The notes below the pieces were generated by a model that did no database searches, was not told the origin of the DNA, and was given only the letters and a program-made list of their open reading frames with translations. Positions 28,521-37,064 of a DNA stretch of 51,585 nucleotides are shown one piece after another; within the stretch, counting starts at the first letter, position 1; every line of letters begins with the position of its first letter. The stretch is from Rhodospirillales bacterium (GTDB lineage Bacteria > Pseudomonadota > Alphaproteobacteria > Rhodospirillales > Casp-alpha2), in the NCBI GenBank assembly GCA_021775095.1, contig JAJFII010000044.1, forward strand, positions 1 through 51,585, written 5' to 3'. A program made the position numbers and the translations under genes.

Positions 28521-30452
28521 ATGGTTGCGCTTCAGCTTCCCGACGGCAGTATACGGCAGTTCGACGGCCCGGTAACGGGCATGGAATTGGCCGCCGATAT
28601 CGGCCCCGGCCTCGCCAAGGCGGCGCTGGCCCTGCGGATCAATGGTCAATTGTCTGATCTTGCCACGGTCCTGCAGACGGACAGCGAGGTTTCCATTGTC
28701 ACCTTAAAGGACGACGAGGCGCTCGAGCTTATTCGCCACGATACCGCGCACGTGCTGGCGGAAGCCGTGCAGGAACTGTTTCCCGGCACCCAGGTGACCA
28801 TTGGTCCATCCATTGAAAACGGCTTTTATTACGATTTCGCCCGGGCAACCCCGTTCACGCTGGACGACCTGGCGGCCATGGAAACCAAAATGGCAGAAAT
28901 CATCGACCGCGATGATCCCTTTGTCCGTGAGGTCTGGACCTACGACGAGGCCATCAAAACCTTCACCGAGATGGGCGAGATTTATAAGGCGGAACTGATT
29001 GAAGGACTGCCGAAAGGCGAAGCCATCGGGGTTTATCGCCAGGGCAAATGGTTTGATCTGTGCCGCGGGCCGCATTTGCCGTCAACCGGCCGCATTGGCA
29101 AGTCCTTCAAACTGATGAAACTGGCCGGTGCCTATTGGCGCGGCAATTCCGACAACGAGATGCTGCAACGGGTCTACGGCACCGCCTGGCGCAACGACAA
29201 GGAATTAAAAGCCTATCTGCATATGCTGGAAGAAGCGGAAAAACGCGACCACCGGCGGCTCGGCAAGGAAATGAACCTGTTTCACCAGCAGGAACAGGCG
29301 GCGGGTTCGGTGTTCTGGCACCCCAAGGGCTGGCGGTTTTACCGTACGGTGCAGGAATACATGCGCAAACGCCTGGATGCTGGCGGCTATGTCGAAGTAA
29401 ACACCCCGCAAATGGTCGACCGCTCCTTGTGGGAGGCCTCCGGCCACTGGGACAAATTTGGCGAAGGCATGTTCATTTCCCAGGCGGAAGACCGGGTTCT
29501 CGCCATCAAACCCATGAACTGCCCGTGCCATGTGCAGATCTTCAAACAGGGGCAAACCAGCTACCGCGACCTGCCCCTGCGCATGGCTGAATTTGGCTCG
29601 TGCCATCGCAACGAGCCGTCCGGTGCCCTGCACGGCCTGATGCGGGTCCGCGCTTTTACCCAGGACGATGCCCACATCTTCTGCCGCGACGACCAGATTC
29701 AGTCGGAAACCAAAGTTTTCATCGAATTGCTGTCAAAAATTTACAAGGATTTTGGCTTCGACGAATTTGTTGTGAAATTTTCCGACCGCCCAGACGTCCG
29801 GGCCGGGGCCGACGAAGTCTGGGACCGGGCGGAAACCGCACTGCGCGACGCAACATTGGCCTGTGGCGTCGAGATGATTATGAACCCGGGCGAAGGGGCC
29901 TTTTACGGGCCCAAACTGGAGTTTGTCCTGCGCGACGCCATTGGCCGCGAATGGCAATGCGGGACCCTGCAGGTCGATTATGTTTTGCCCGAACGCCTGG
30001 ATGCCCACTACATTGCCGAAGACGGTGAAAAACACCGCCCGGTGATGTTGCACCGGGCCATTCTCGGATCCTTCGAACGGTTTATCGGTATTTTGATTGA
30101 AAACTACGCCGGACGGTTCCCGTTCTGGCTGGCCCCGGTCCAGGTCGTCGTGGCGACCATCACCAGCGACGCCGATGCCTACGCTGAAACCGTGGTTAAC
30201 GCAATGCGGGCCGCCGGCCTGCAGGCCGAACTGGATATCCGCAACGAAAAGATCAACTACAAAGTGCGCGAGCACAGCCATGCAAAAGTCCCGGTCATTC
30301 TGGTGGTTGGCAAACGCGAAGCCGAACAACAAACCGTTGCCATGCGTCGCCTGGGCGGCAAGGAACAGGAAATCCTTGCACTTGAACAGGCAGTCGTTAC
30401 ACTTAAAGCGGAAGCCATCAGTCCGGCCGACCGGGATCAGGGGGTTGCCTGA
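28521..30452 (+). CDS. thrS: Threonyl-tRNA synthetase
   Basis: A 643-residue class II synthetase that charges tRNA-Thr. Residues 1-60 form the TGS domain ([22 protein letters not shown]). The editing domain follows with [12 protein letters not shown], which removes mischarged Ser. The catalytic core has the zinc-binding [11 protein letters not shown] near residue 331 and class II motif 2 around [11 protein letters not shown]. The C-terminal anticodon-binding domain begins near [11 protein letters not shown]. Length is standard. A tRNA-Thr(GGT) gene lies 5 kb away. infC follows, as in many proteobacteria. Confidence 0.98.
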   Translation: MVALQLPDGSIRQFDGPVTGMELAADIGPGLAKAALALRINGQLSDLATVLQTDSEVSIVTLKDDEALELIRHDTAHVLAEAVQELFPGTQVTIGPSIENGFYYDFARATPFTLDDLAAMETKMAEIIDRDDPFVREVWTYDEAIKTFTEMGEIYKAELIEGLPKGEAIGVYRQGKWFDLCRGPHLPSTGRIGKSFKLMKLAGAYWRGNSDNEMLQRVYGTAWRNDKELKAYLHMLEEAEKRDHRRLGKEMNLFHQQEQAAGSVFWHPKGWRFYRTVQEYMRKRLDAGGYVEVNTPQMVDRSLWEASGHWDKFGEGMFISQAEDRVLAIKPMNCPCHVQIFKQGQTSYRDLPLRMAEFGSCHRNEPSGALHGLMRVRAFTQDDAHIFCRDDQIQSETKVFIELLSKIYKDFGFDEFVVKFSDRPDVRAGADEVWDRAETALRDATLACGVEMIMNPGEGAFYGPKLEFVLRDAIGREWQCGTLQVDYVLPERLDAHYIAEDGEKHRPVMLHRAILGSFERFIGILIENYAGRFPFWLAPVQVVVATITSDADAYAETVVNAMRAAGLQAELDIRNEKINYKVREHSHAKVPVILVVGKREAEQQTVAMRRLGGKEQEILALEQAVVTLKAEAISPADRDQGVA

Positions 30453-30494
30453 TTCCGCTTTGTAAATTCTACAATTGATGTTTAACTTACAGGT

Positions 30495-30523
30495 CTGGCC
30501 CGCGATCAGGCGGGTTTAGCCAG
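30495..30523 (+). promoter_or_regulatory. Hairpin in the thrS-infC spacer
   Basis: A two-part stem: CTGG/CCAG outside and CCCGC/GCGGG around loop GATCAG. It lies between thrS and the infC start and has no T-run, so it looks more like a processing or regulatory structure than a terminator. Confidence 0.45.
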
Positions 30524-30586
30524 GGAACCATACGAATGATGAGGATAAGATAGATGACAACCGTAACCGAAACAGGAGATATTTAA

Positions 30587-31123
30587 ATAGCCCGACGTCC
30601 AATGCAGCAGTCGCCGTCCCGAGAGGGCCCGCGAGTGAACGAAATGATTGAGGTGAGCGAAGTCCGCCTTATTGATGCCGATGGGGAACAGGTCGGTGTT
30701 GTCTCGACACCGGAAGCCATGGAAATGGCGGTCGAAGTCGGTCTTGATTTGGTCGAGATTTCTCCCAATGTAAAGCCGCCCGTATGTAAAATACTGGACT
30801 ACGGCAAATACAAATACGAAGCCCAGAAAAAAGCCACCGAGGCGCGCAAAAAACAAAAGGTCATCGAGGTCAAAGAGATCAAGATGCGGCCGGGCATTGA
30901 TCAGCATGATTACGAAGTGAAAATGCGCTCGGTGTTCAAGTTCTTAGACCATGGCGACAAGGTCAAAATGACGATTCGTTTCCGCGGTCGGGAAATGGCC
31001 CACCAGGATCTCGGGCTGAAAGTCCTGCACCGGGTCCGCGACGATGTGGAAGACGTCGCCAAAATTGAACAGTTTCCAAAAACCGAAGGTCGTTTGATGA
31101 CCATGGTGCTCGCACCCAAGTAG
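30587..31123 (+). CDS. infC: Translation initiation factor IF-3 (start codon ATA)
   Basis: A 178-residue factor that keeps the 30S subunit free and checks initiation codons. I place the start at ATA 30587, not ATG 30602: AGGAGA (30574-30579) is 7 bases before the ATA, an in-frame stop (TAA 30584) sits just upstream, and the resulting N terminus I/M-ARRP is the usual one for alphaproteobacterial IF-3. Near-cognate starts (AUU, AUA, AUC) in infC are known from E. coli (AUU), where they let IF-3 limit its own synthesis. The N domain has [11 protein letters not shown] and [14 protein letters not shown]; the C domain has [19 protein letters not shown]. Confidence 0.95.
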   Translation: MARRPMQQSPSREGPRVNEMIEVSEVRLIDADGEQVGVVSTPEAMEMAVEVGLDLVEISPNVKPPVCKILDYGKYKYEAQKKATEARKKQKVIEVKEIKMRPGIDQHDYEVKMRSVFKFLDHGDKVKMTIRFRGREMAHQDLGLKVLHRVRDDVEDVAKIEQFPKTEGRLMTMVLAPK

Positions 31124-31162
31124 ACCGGTGGGTCCATACCATTTGGACCCTACCATCCGTTT

Positions 31163-31189
31163 AAAGGGCTCGATTTATCGGGCCCTTTT
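31163..31189 (+). terminator. Terminator after infC
   Basis: AAAGGGCTCGA (31163-31173) pairs with TCGGGCCCTTT (31178-31188) with one wobble, loop TTTA, then T. The T-rich descending stem makes a good intrinsic terminator 40 bases after the stop. Confidence 0.8.
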
Positions 31190-31342
31190 CTTGTGCCCGC
31201 CGCCCTGCGCTGCGCCGTTCCACCGACCCCATAGGCCGTACCGGCCCAAGCGATCCCGAACCGTAAGGCGCGAGACCGCCTGCATCAGGCAAGATTATAT
31301 AATGTGAATTTAGGAGCGAAAACGTTTTTACCAGACGACGCT

Positions 31343-31591
31343 CTATCGGCACCACACCGGCTGGCTGTAATCGGTCATCCCGTCGCCCCGGCTCGGCCCC
31401 AAGTCGCGAAACGGGAACTCCGATTGTTTTCGCAAGTGCGCTTTTCCGTTGCCGCCGTCTTGCCAGGAATACAGGGTTTTCAGGAGAATATCCGGCACTT
31501 TGGCAATGGCCTTAACGGGGTTTCCCTGGTTGGTCGATGATCGTTCGCCAGGCAGGGAACGGCTTGGTGAAAGACTGTGTGTGCGGGTCAT
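31343..31591 (-). CDS. Small protein resembling DUF1127 (weak)
   Basis: An 82-residue frame with AAGGAG upstream of ATG 31591. The C-terminal half includes LLKTLYSWQDG and FPFRDLGPSRGDG, reminiscent of the DUF1127 pattern (an aromatic helix, then a conserved RDxGxSR). That family is common in Alphaproteobacteria and linked to phosphate, RNA and stress biology. The match is partial and the first 25 residues are low-complexity, so the call is tentative. Confidence 0.45.
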   Translation of the reverse strand: MTRTHSLSPSRSLPGERSSTNQGNPVKAIAKVPDILLKTLYSWQDGGNGKAHLRKQSEFPFRDLGPSRGDGMTDYSQPVWCR

Positions 31592-31855
31592 GGGTCCACT
31601 CCTTATGGCAATTGCAGGCGGGCCACCAGGGGCAAGCGCCTGTTTCAGGAGCGAAATCTAATCCTGGCCAGTCGCGCTGACAAACGATCTTATTTCATAT
31701 ATTCATAAGCAAAACTAATGGCATTTGAAACCCAAGCCGTGCGTCGCCGGCAATCGGAGTTGCCAGCCCGGCTGCCGGGGCCATGCGGATGCGGAGATCG
31801 AACACGGCATAAGCTGCACCCGGGAGCCGCCGGATAATCGGCAATTGCGCCGGTG

Positions 31856-33139
31856 TTAACTGCGCACCCGCTCGATATCGGCACCGCAGGCGCTGAGTTT
31901 TTCCTCGAGCCGCTCATAACCCCGGTCCAGGTGATAAACCCGGTTGACCAGGGTTTCGCCTTGTGCCGCCAGGCCGGCCAGAACCAGGGAGACCGAGGCC
32001 CGGAGATCGGTCGCCATCACCGGTGCGCCGGATAACTTTTGATTGCCCCGGACAATGGCCGAGCGCCCCTGCACATTGATGTCGGCACCCATACGGTGCA
32101 GTTCCGGCACATGCATAAAACGGTTTTCAAATATCGTCTCGGTGATCATCGAGGCGCCGTTGGCAACGGTCATCAGGGCCATGAACTGGGCCTGCATATC
32201 GGTTGGAAACCCGGGGTACGGTTCGGTCATCAGATCAACCCCGGTCAAGCCGCCATTGGTGCGGCTGACCCGCAGGCCATCGGGGCCGTCATCGAAGCGC
32301 ACCCCAACCTGGCCAAGGACATCGATCACCGCTTCGATCAGGTCGGTCCGGGCCCCCTTCAACAGGACCTCGCCACCGGTGATCGCCGCAGCAACGGCGT
32401 AGGTTCCGGTTTCGATCCGGTCCGGCAGGACCGCATGCCCAGCCCCGTGCAGGCGTTCGACGCCGCGAACCCGCAAAGTATCGCTGCCAATACCGTCGAT
32501 CTCGGCACCCATGGCACAGAGGCATTTGGCCAGATCGCCAATTTCCGGTTCGCGCGCCGCATTACCGATCACCGTATCGCCCCGGGCCAGGGTCGCCGCC
32601 ATCAGGATATTTTCCGTGCCGCCGACGGTGACCGTGGGGAAAACAATATGTCCACCGGTCAGGCCGGCCTCCGCCCGGGCGTCAATATACCCCTCCGCCA
32701 GCTCGATTTCAGCGCCCAGTTGCTCGAGGGCTTTCAGGTGCAAATCGACCGGCCGGGTGCCGATGGCGCAGCCGCCGGGCAGGGAAACCCGGGCCCGGCC
32801 CTGGCGGGCCAGCAGGGGGCCGAGCACCAGGACCGAGGCGCGCATTTTGCGTACCAGATCATAGGGCGCAATGGTATCGGTGGTTTTCGCCGCATCGAGT
32901 TTAAAGGTCCTGCCGGCGTGACCGCCCGGGGCGGAACCGTTCATCGCGACATTGACGCCCAACTCACTGAGCAGATTGGTCATGGTCGCGATGTCCGCCA
33001 GGTGCGGCAGGTTCGACAGGACAAGCGGCTCGTCACTTAACAGGCACGCCGCCATCAGGGGCAGGGCGGCATTTTTTGCGCCGCCGATCTGAATGGTGCC
33101 GTGCAGGGGGTTGCCGCCGCGAATTCGAATTTGGTCCAT
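31856..33139 (-). CDS. murA: UDP-N-acetylglucosamine 1-carboxyvinyltransferase
   Basis: A 427-residue enzyme of the first committed step of peptidoglycan synthesis: it adds enolpyruvate from PEP to UDP-GlcNAc. ATG 33139 is chosen (AGGA upstream; MDQIRIRGG is the standard start), not the longer frame to 33247. The catalytic cysteine is in [15 protein letters not shown], so it is of the fosfomycin-sensitive Cys type. [16 protein letters not shown] near residue 12 and [18 protein letters not shown] are typical. It is followed on the same strand by nothing in the 260 bases before the next gene. Confidence 0.97.
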   Translation of the reverse strand: MDQIRIRGGNPLHGTIQIGGAKNAALPLMAACLLSDEPLVLSNLPHLADIATMTNLLSELGVNVAMNGSAPGGHAGRTFKLDAAKTTDTIAPYDLVRKMRASVLVLGPLLARQGRARVSLPGGCAIGTRPVDLHLKALEQLGAEIELAEGYIDARAEAGLTGGHIVFPTVTVGGTENILMAATLARGDTVIGNAAREPEIGDLAKCLCAMGAEIDGIGSDTLRVRGVERLHGAGHAVLPDRIETGTYAVAAAITGGEVLLKGARTDLIEAVIDVLGQVGVRFDDGPDGLRVSRTNGGLTGVDLMTEPYPGFPTDMQAQFMALMTVANGASMITETIFENRFMHVPELHRMGADINVQGRSAIVRGNQKLSGAPVMATDLRASVSLVLAGLAAQGETLVNRVYHLDRGYERLEEKLSACGADIERVRS

Positions 33140-33275
33140 GGATATCCTGCTGGAAATACGAAAAACAAACCCGATCGGAACGACCTGGCTACGCCGGCGC
33201 TTGTAGCCGACCCGGCAGCGGCTCTCAAGGGTTAATATGGGCGGCAATTATGGCAGAAATAGCTTTAACCCGAGG

Positions 33276-33473
33276 TTAATCTTCGGCGGCGTCCCGGTCG
33301 TCCAACGGCGGGCTGACCGAACGGCCGCGAATCTGGCTTTTGCGGCGCCCCAGATTGTCGCGCAGGGCTTTCGTCAGGCGGGCCTGGCGTTCGCGCTGCA
33401 GGGCTTTTTTGCTCGGCCGGACGGTGACCGACGGCGGATCTTTTTGCGGGGGGTCAGAGGTCGACATACACAT
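33276..33473 (-). CDS. Small basic protein upstream of murA
   Basis: A 65-residue protein (ATG 33473, or 33467 giving 63 residues). It has a proline-rich start, then a basic helix ALQRERQARLTKALRDNLGRRKSQIRGR. Small proteins with this RxxxLxxALRxNLxRRKxQ pattern occur beside murA in many Alphaproteobacteria; the function is unknown. It reads towards murA on the same strand. Confidence 0.65.
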   Translation of the reverse strand: MCMSTSDPPQKDPPSVTVRPSKKALQRERQARLTKALRDNLGRRKSQIRGRSVSPPLDDRDAAED

Positions 33474-33601
33474 AAGCCCTTGGGTTTTGCCGTTGGACGG
33501 GACCTATGTTTATCGCGCTTTGGCAAAAGGTCAAGATTTAGCCGCAACAAGTCCAATTGCGGGCTTGCACCGGATCGAACCCTATGGCATGTTGCGCCCG
33601 C

Positions 33602-34762
33602 TCAATCGAGACAACGCCGTCGTAGCTCAGGGGTAGAGCACGTCATTGGTAATGACGGGGCCGGTGGTTCAATTCCACCCGACGGCACCATTTCCAGCCC
33701 CCGGTTCTCTGGGGGTTTTTCATTTTCCAGCTTCAAACCATTCTGATCGTTGGCTGGCAACGTGACTAAATCGTGCCCGTATTTATTCAGTGCCTCAATC
33801 GCCCGCTCCTGATACTCAGGCGCGAGATGTGAATAGCGCTGAACCATGGTCAGTGATTTGTGTCCGGTCATGTGCATCACTTCGTACAGGGGCAAGCCCT
33901 GCTGAACGAGGCGCGATGCAAAGGTATGGCGCAAATCGTGAAAGCGGAAGTCTTCCAGCCCGGCTTTCTCCCGCGCCGTATCAAAGGACGATTTCACCCG
34001 CTTCAGGGGCTTGCCCTGATAGGAGAACACGGGCCCGTTGTCTTTCGGCCCCAAGGCCCGCAAAACCCGCTTGGCGCGTTCTGTGAGCCGTATGGAGCGG
34101 TCTTCGCCGTTCTTGGTCTCAATGAACGTCACCCGTCCAGATCCTAAGTCCACATAACGCCAGTCCAGCCGGAACAGTTCCGAGCTTCTTCCGCCCGTAT
34201 CCAGGGCAAAAGCGATTAACAGGCGCATCCGTTCGGGGCACGCCTTTAACAAGCGATGTTCTTCGTCGACCGTCAGCCAGCGCGTTCTGCCCTTGGGCTG
34301 TTTGACCTTGGGGAAGACCGGCAAGGAAACCAGATCCCCTTCGTCCTTGGCCTTGTTGAGGATCGCCTTGATGAGGGCCAAATAGCGTTGCAAACTTGCA
34401 TCCTTTTGGGTTTCCCGACAGGTGTCGGCAAAGCCCCTCAGCAATTTTGCATCGATTTCACTCAGCATTTTATCCCCAAATTTATCCAGTATCATCTGCA
34501 ACTGGTAGCGGTTGGTATCTGCGTAACCTTTCGGGTTTTCCCGTTTCTTGGCCGCCGCATAGCGCAACAGGACGTCGCGAAAGGGAACATCGGGGATGAC
34601 CCCGAAATGATGCTCCATGAAGCTTTCCTGCTGCCATTTACCGGCAAGGGCCTTGGCTACTGATTTATCGTCAGTCCCAGTGCTTTTGCGGTGTCGTTGA
34701 CCTTTCTGGTCGATCCAGGAGACCCACCAACTGGCGGAGTCTTTACGTTTGTAGAGTCGCAT
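33602..34762 (-). CDS. Tyrosine recombinase (island integrase)
   Basis: A 386-residue phage-type integrase. The catalytic residues are visible: Arg in TGGRSSELFRLDW, Lys in ETKNGEDRSI, HDLRHTFASR (His-x-x-Arg), TGHKS and the nucleophile Tyr in VQRYSHL. The N-terminal half includes a SAM-like core-binding domain (VLLRYAAAKKRENPKGYADTNRYQLQMI). It catalyses insertion at the tRNA-Thr. The gene reads leftward straight through the att site and the tRNA gene in antisense, so its last 31 residues or so are encoded by tRNA sequence. The start ATG lies in the AlpA-like gene (overlap about 106 bases). Confidence 0.94.
   Translation of the reverse strand: MRLYKRKDSASWWVSWIDQKGQRHRKSTGTDDKSVAKALAGKWQQESFMEHHFGVIPDVPFRDVLLRYAAAKKRENPKGYADTNRYQLQMILDKFGDKMLSEIDAKLLRGFADTCRETQKDASLQRYLALIKAILNKAKDEGDLVSLPVFPKVKQPKGRTRWLTVDEEHRLLKACPERMRLLIAFALDTGGRSSELFRLDWRYVDLGSGRVTFIETKNGEDRSIRLTERAKRVLRALGPKDNGPVFSYQGKPLKRVKSSFDTAREKAGLEDFRFHDLRHTFASRLVQQGLPLYEVMHMTGHKSLTMVQRYSHLAPEYQERAIEALNKYGHDLVTLPANDQNGLKLENEKPPENRGLEMVPSGGIEPPAPSLPMTCSTPELRRRCLD
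33616..33690 (+). tRNA. tRNA-Thr (anticodon GGT)
   Basis: Cloverleaf: acceptor GCCGTCG/CGACGGC, D-arm GCTC/GAGC, anticodon stem CGTCA/TGACG with loop TTGGTAA (anticodon GGT at 33648-33650), T-arm GGTGG/CCACC, discriminator A and CCA encoded (33688-33690). It is the integration site of the island to its right; the 3' part from the anticodon loop is repeated at 42954. Confidence 0.96.
33646..33696. repeat. attL of the island
   Basis: The 51-bp repeat starts exactly at the anticodon loop (TTGGT) and ends TTTCCA, 6 bases past the CCA. It is identical to 42954-43004 and flanked by different bases on both sides. Confidence 0.93.
33698..33720 (+). terminator. Terminator after tRNA-Thr, supplied by the island
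   Basis: CCCCC (33698-33702), an 8-base loop, GGGGG (33711-33715), then five T. The hairpin lies just on the island side of attL. Confidence 0.6.
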
Positions 34763-34998
34763 ATCTGCCTTCTCCTCTGATTGTCTGAGGTTCGGGCGCT
34801 GTCGCAGGATTTAGTATCGTTGAGATAGGCTTCGATATCAACAATGTCCCATCGCCTGCAACGCGGCCCCAAATCACAATAGGGAATGCCAAAGGTCATG
34901 AACGTATCGACAGACACTCCGATCCACGCCGCCGCTTCGTCGCGGTTCAGGTATCGCCGGGGCGGAATGTTCGCCTTGTGTGTCAAATCCTTAGCCAT
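34657..34998 (-). CDS. AlpA-like / excisionase-type DNA-binding protein
   Basis: A 113-residue protein. The first half carries a winged-helix start, YLNRDEAAAWIGVSVDTF, followed by a strand and WDIVDIEAYL, the MerR/AlpA pattern of small regulators that activate or direct integrases. The rest is low-complexity and probably flexible. It overlaps the integrase start and reads in the same direction, so the two are very likely co-expressed. It probably controls excision, binding the repeats just upstream. Confidence 0.7.
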   Translation of the reverse strand: MAKDLTHKANIPPRRYLNRDEAAAWIGVSVDTFMTFGIPYCDLGPRCRRWDIVDIEAYLNDTKSCDSARTSDNQRRRQICDSTNVKTPPVGGSPGSTRKVNDTAKALGLTINQ

Positions 34999-35069
34999 CT
35001 TTCCCTAATGAATTCCCTTAAACCTTTAATTCTCACAAACTGCCTGATCGCACCGCCCTTTGTCTCAAA

Positions 35070-35145
35070 CCCTAGGGATTGATCTCTAGGGTTTTGCCCC
35101 TAGGAAATGCCCCTCCTCTGCTCCCCTAGAGACCCCATCCCTAGC
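35070..35145. repeat. Cluster of five CCTAG-type words
   Basis: CCCTAGGG at 35070, CTCTAGGG at 35084, CCCCTAGG at 35097, then CCCCTAGA near 35123 and CCCTAGCG near 35139. Five CTAG cores occur in about 75 bases, where this tetranucleotide is normally rare in such genomes. They lie 75-150 bases upstream of the AlpA-like gene. Confidence 0.55.
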
Positions 35146-35254
35146 GATTGAGTCGGCTTTCGGGGGTAGCGCTTGAACGACCCCCCATCCGTTGGGAACC
35201 AGCCCCGATAGGAGCCCAGGGACAAAATCACATTTTCCAGCCTCTTTCGCGCTT

Positions 35255-35556
35255 CCGTATACGTATACGGGAACCGGCGAAAATAACGCGGGTTTGAAGC
35301 GCCAGAACCGGCGAATCGAGTGTTGAATAGCAGGCACAGAAAAAGGCCGCATTCCCGTAAACGTTACGTAACGGGAATTCATGCATATTAGGGGGAGCGC
35401 CGAATTGGTTCCGGTTCCCGTTACGTAACGGGAATTTGCCATAACCTTGAACTGTCGCATTGTCTTTTTCCGTTACGTAACGGGACAGGCCCGAATCGAA
35501 ATCAGGAATAACCCGTATACGGAAACCGCGCGACCACGTTACGTATACGTAACGTG
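35255..35556. repeat. Cluster of six palindromes built on CGTTACGTAACG and CGTATACG
   Basis: The palindromes are: 35255-35270 (16 bp, CCGTATAC arm, perfect); 35352-35377 (TTCCCGT...ACGGGAA, imperfect, with a perfect 12-bp centre 35362-35373); 35415-35434 (20 bp, perfect); 35470-35483 (14 bp, perfect); 35513-35522 (10 bp, perfect); 35535-35556 (22 bp, perfect, CACGTTACGTA arm). All are GTAC- or TACGTA-centred variants of one theme in about 300 bases. Confidence 0.8.
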
Positions 35557-35710
35557 CGGAGCAGGAAAATTAAATTGGATGCAAGTACCCGCGAGTGCCG
35601 CATTTGCTACCCACTCGTAAACATTGTACTTTCGTAAAGAACTGGCGGAAAACAGAAAAATGAGCCACTGAAGACATGGGGCACGAATGTTTCCAAACTA
35701 TTAAGCAATG

Positions 35711-35821
35711 ATGTTACCGGTGCTAAGTGCAGGCGCTACGCCCCTCGATCAGATAGAAGAACGATTACAGCAACAGGTCTCCGATCAAGAGCTGTTCACA
35801 ATCAGATTTACGGTCCGCTAA
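35711..35821 (+). CDS. Possible small ORF ahead of the R-M operon
   Basis: A 36-codon frame (ATG 35711, or 35708), ending 28 bases before the C5 methyltransferase start. The translation is acidic/amphipathic with a DQIEERLQQQVSDQ helix. There is no strong ribosome site and no known family. It could be a leader peptide or chance. Confidence 0.2.
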   Translation: MLPVLSAGATPLDQIEERLQQQVSDQELFTIRFTVR

Positions 35822-35849
35822 TAGCGTGGGCAAATAGGAGAAAAAACAG

Positions 35850-37064
35850 TTGAATGGCCCAGCCTACATTAGTGTTTTTAGCGGTATCGGTGGATTAGAG
35901 CACCCATCCATAGCGCCCATCTTGCTGTGTGAGAGAGACAAAGAATGTCAAAAGGTCCTAGAGTCTCGATATATGCTGCCTCAAAGGCAAATCGTTGAAG
36001 ATGTAAATAATCTTCGATCCCCACCCAAGGCAGATTTTGTTGTAGGTGGTTGGCCTTGTCAGGACCTTAGTTCCGCAGGCAAGCAAGTGGGAATACAGGG
36101 CGAACGTTCAGGTTTGTTCTTCGAGATGTTGCGAGTAGCTGAAGAAGCTAATGCTCACACAATAATAGGAGAAAATGTACCTAATTTGCTTCATGTAAAC
36201 AAAGGTAGGGACTTTGTTGCCGTCAAAGAATCCTTGATAAGAAGTGGTTACAAATATCTGTCTTGGCGAGTTCTGAATTCTAGGCAATTCGGACTGCCAC
36301 AAGATAGGAACCGCCTTTTCATAGTTGCATCAAAGAAAGAGGCTGCTGCGATGGCGCTTCATGCTTCTATACGCTCCGATGTTAAGACGCATAATACTTC
36401 AAAGTTTTCCGGTTTCTACTGGACGGGTGGGAAGCGGTCAATTTGCTTTTCCCGTGGATACGTGCCGACATTAAAAGTCGGAGCGACAGATAATCGTGGC
36501 CGTGGCACTGTTGCAGTATTTGATGGCACTATTGTTCGCAAATTGACGCAAAATGAGAACTTGAGGCTACAGGGATTCGGAGAACTTGACGTTCCCGGCT
36601 TATCAATTTCTTCCATTCTAAGAATGGCTGGAAATGCTGTTGCACTTCCAGTTGGTCATTTCGTCGTTTCATCAGTCATGGAGAATGCACCGCCGGTTGG
36701 TTTCAAGTCGGGGTTTGCACGGGGGTGTAATTCTGGATTCTTTGGCGGTGATCTGGACTGGCAAATAGACCACGAGCCAACACCCCTCGCATCGAATCTA
36801 GATGACTTTCTTGACCGTGGAGTTAACCAGCACCTGTCATCGCAAGCATGCGCTGGCCTAATCGTTCGGTCCGTCAGAAGTGGGTTAAAGATGCCAAGTG
36901 AGCTCTTTGATGTACTTTATCAAAGCGCCATTAAACGTACCGGCAAACTTAAAGCGTCACGCGCCAATAGTTTTGAAGCTATGAGTGAGATGCTTTCAGA
37001 AATGATTGAATACAGGAACTCTCTAAAATCTTCCATGGTATTCGAGGGGGAAAATGATGAGTGA
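35850..37064 (+). CDS. C5-cytosine DNA methyltransferase
   Basis: A 404-residue enzyme starting at TTG 35850 (AGGAG at 35836-35840). Motif I FSGIGGLE (10-17) binds SAM, the catalytic Cys is C70 in GGWPCQDLS, motif VI is ENV (108-110), motif VIII QDRNRLF (from 151), and the late motifs IX/X lie near LRLQGF and MAGNAVALPVG. It methylates C5 of cytosine in an unknown recognition site. The C-terminal 120 residues are an extra domain of unknown type. It overlaps the downstream Mod gene by about 11 bases, so it is part of the R-M operon. The gene is more AT-rich than the chromosome. Confidence 0.92.
   Translation: MNGPAYISVFSGIGGLEHPSIAPILLCERDKECQKVLESRYMLPQRQIVEDVNNLRSPPKADFVVGGWPCQDLSSAGKQVGIQGERSGLFFEMLRVAEEANAHTIIGENVPNLLHVNKGRDFVAVKESLIRSGYKYLSWRVLNSRQFGLPQDRNRLFIVASKKEAAAMALHASIRSDVKTHNTSKFSGFYWTGGKRSICFSRGYVPTLKVGATDNRGRGTVAVFDGTIVRKLTQNENLRLQGFGELDVPGLSISSILRMAGNAVALPVGHFVVSSVMENAPPVGFKSGFARGCNSGFFGGDLDWQIDHEPTPLASNLDDFLDRGVNQHLSSQACAGLIVRSVRSGLKMPSELFDVLYQSAIKRTGKLKASRANSFEAMSEMLSEMIEYRNSLKSSMVFEGENDE

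Larger units (their letters stand above)
34999..35849. other. Noncoding block between the integrase pair and the R-M operon
   Basis: About 850 bases with divergent promoters expected at both ends. It carries the CTAG cluster and the palindrome cluster given separately. A 124-codon minus-strand frame (35086-35460) is formed mainly by translating the palindromes and is not called. A promoter for the R-M operon must lie in 35560-35835. Confidence 0.5.

Noticed and set aside
35086-35460. A 124-codon minus-strand frame with repeated RYVT segments in the palindrome block
   Set aside because: The repeats of the protein are only the translation of the palindromes. No ribosome site or family is evident.
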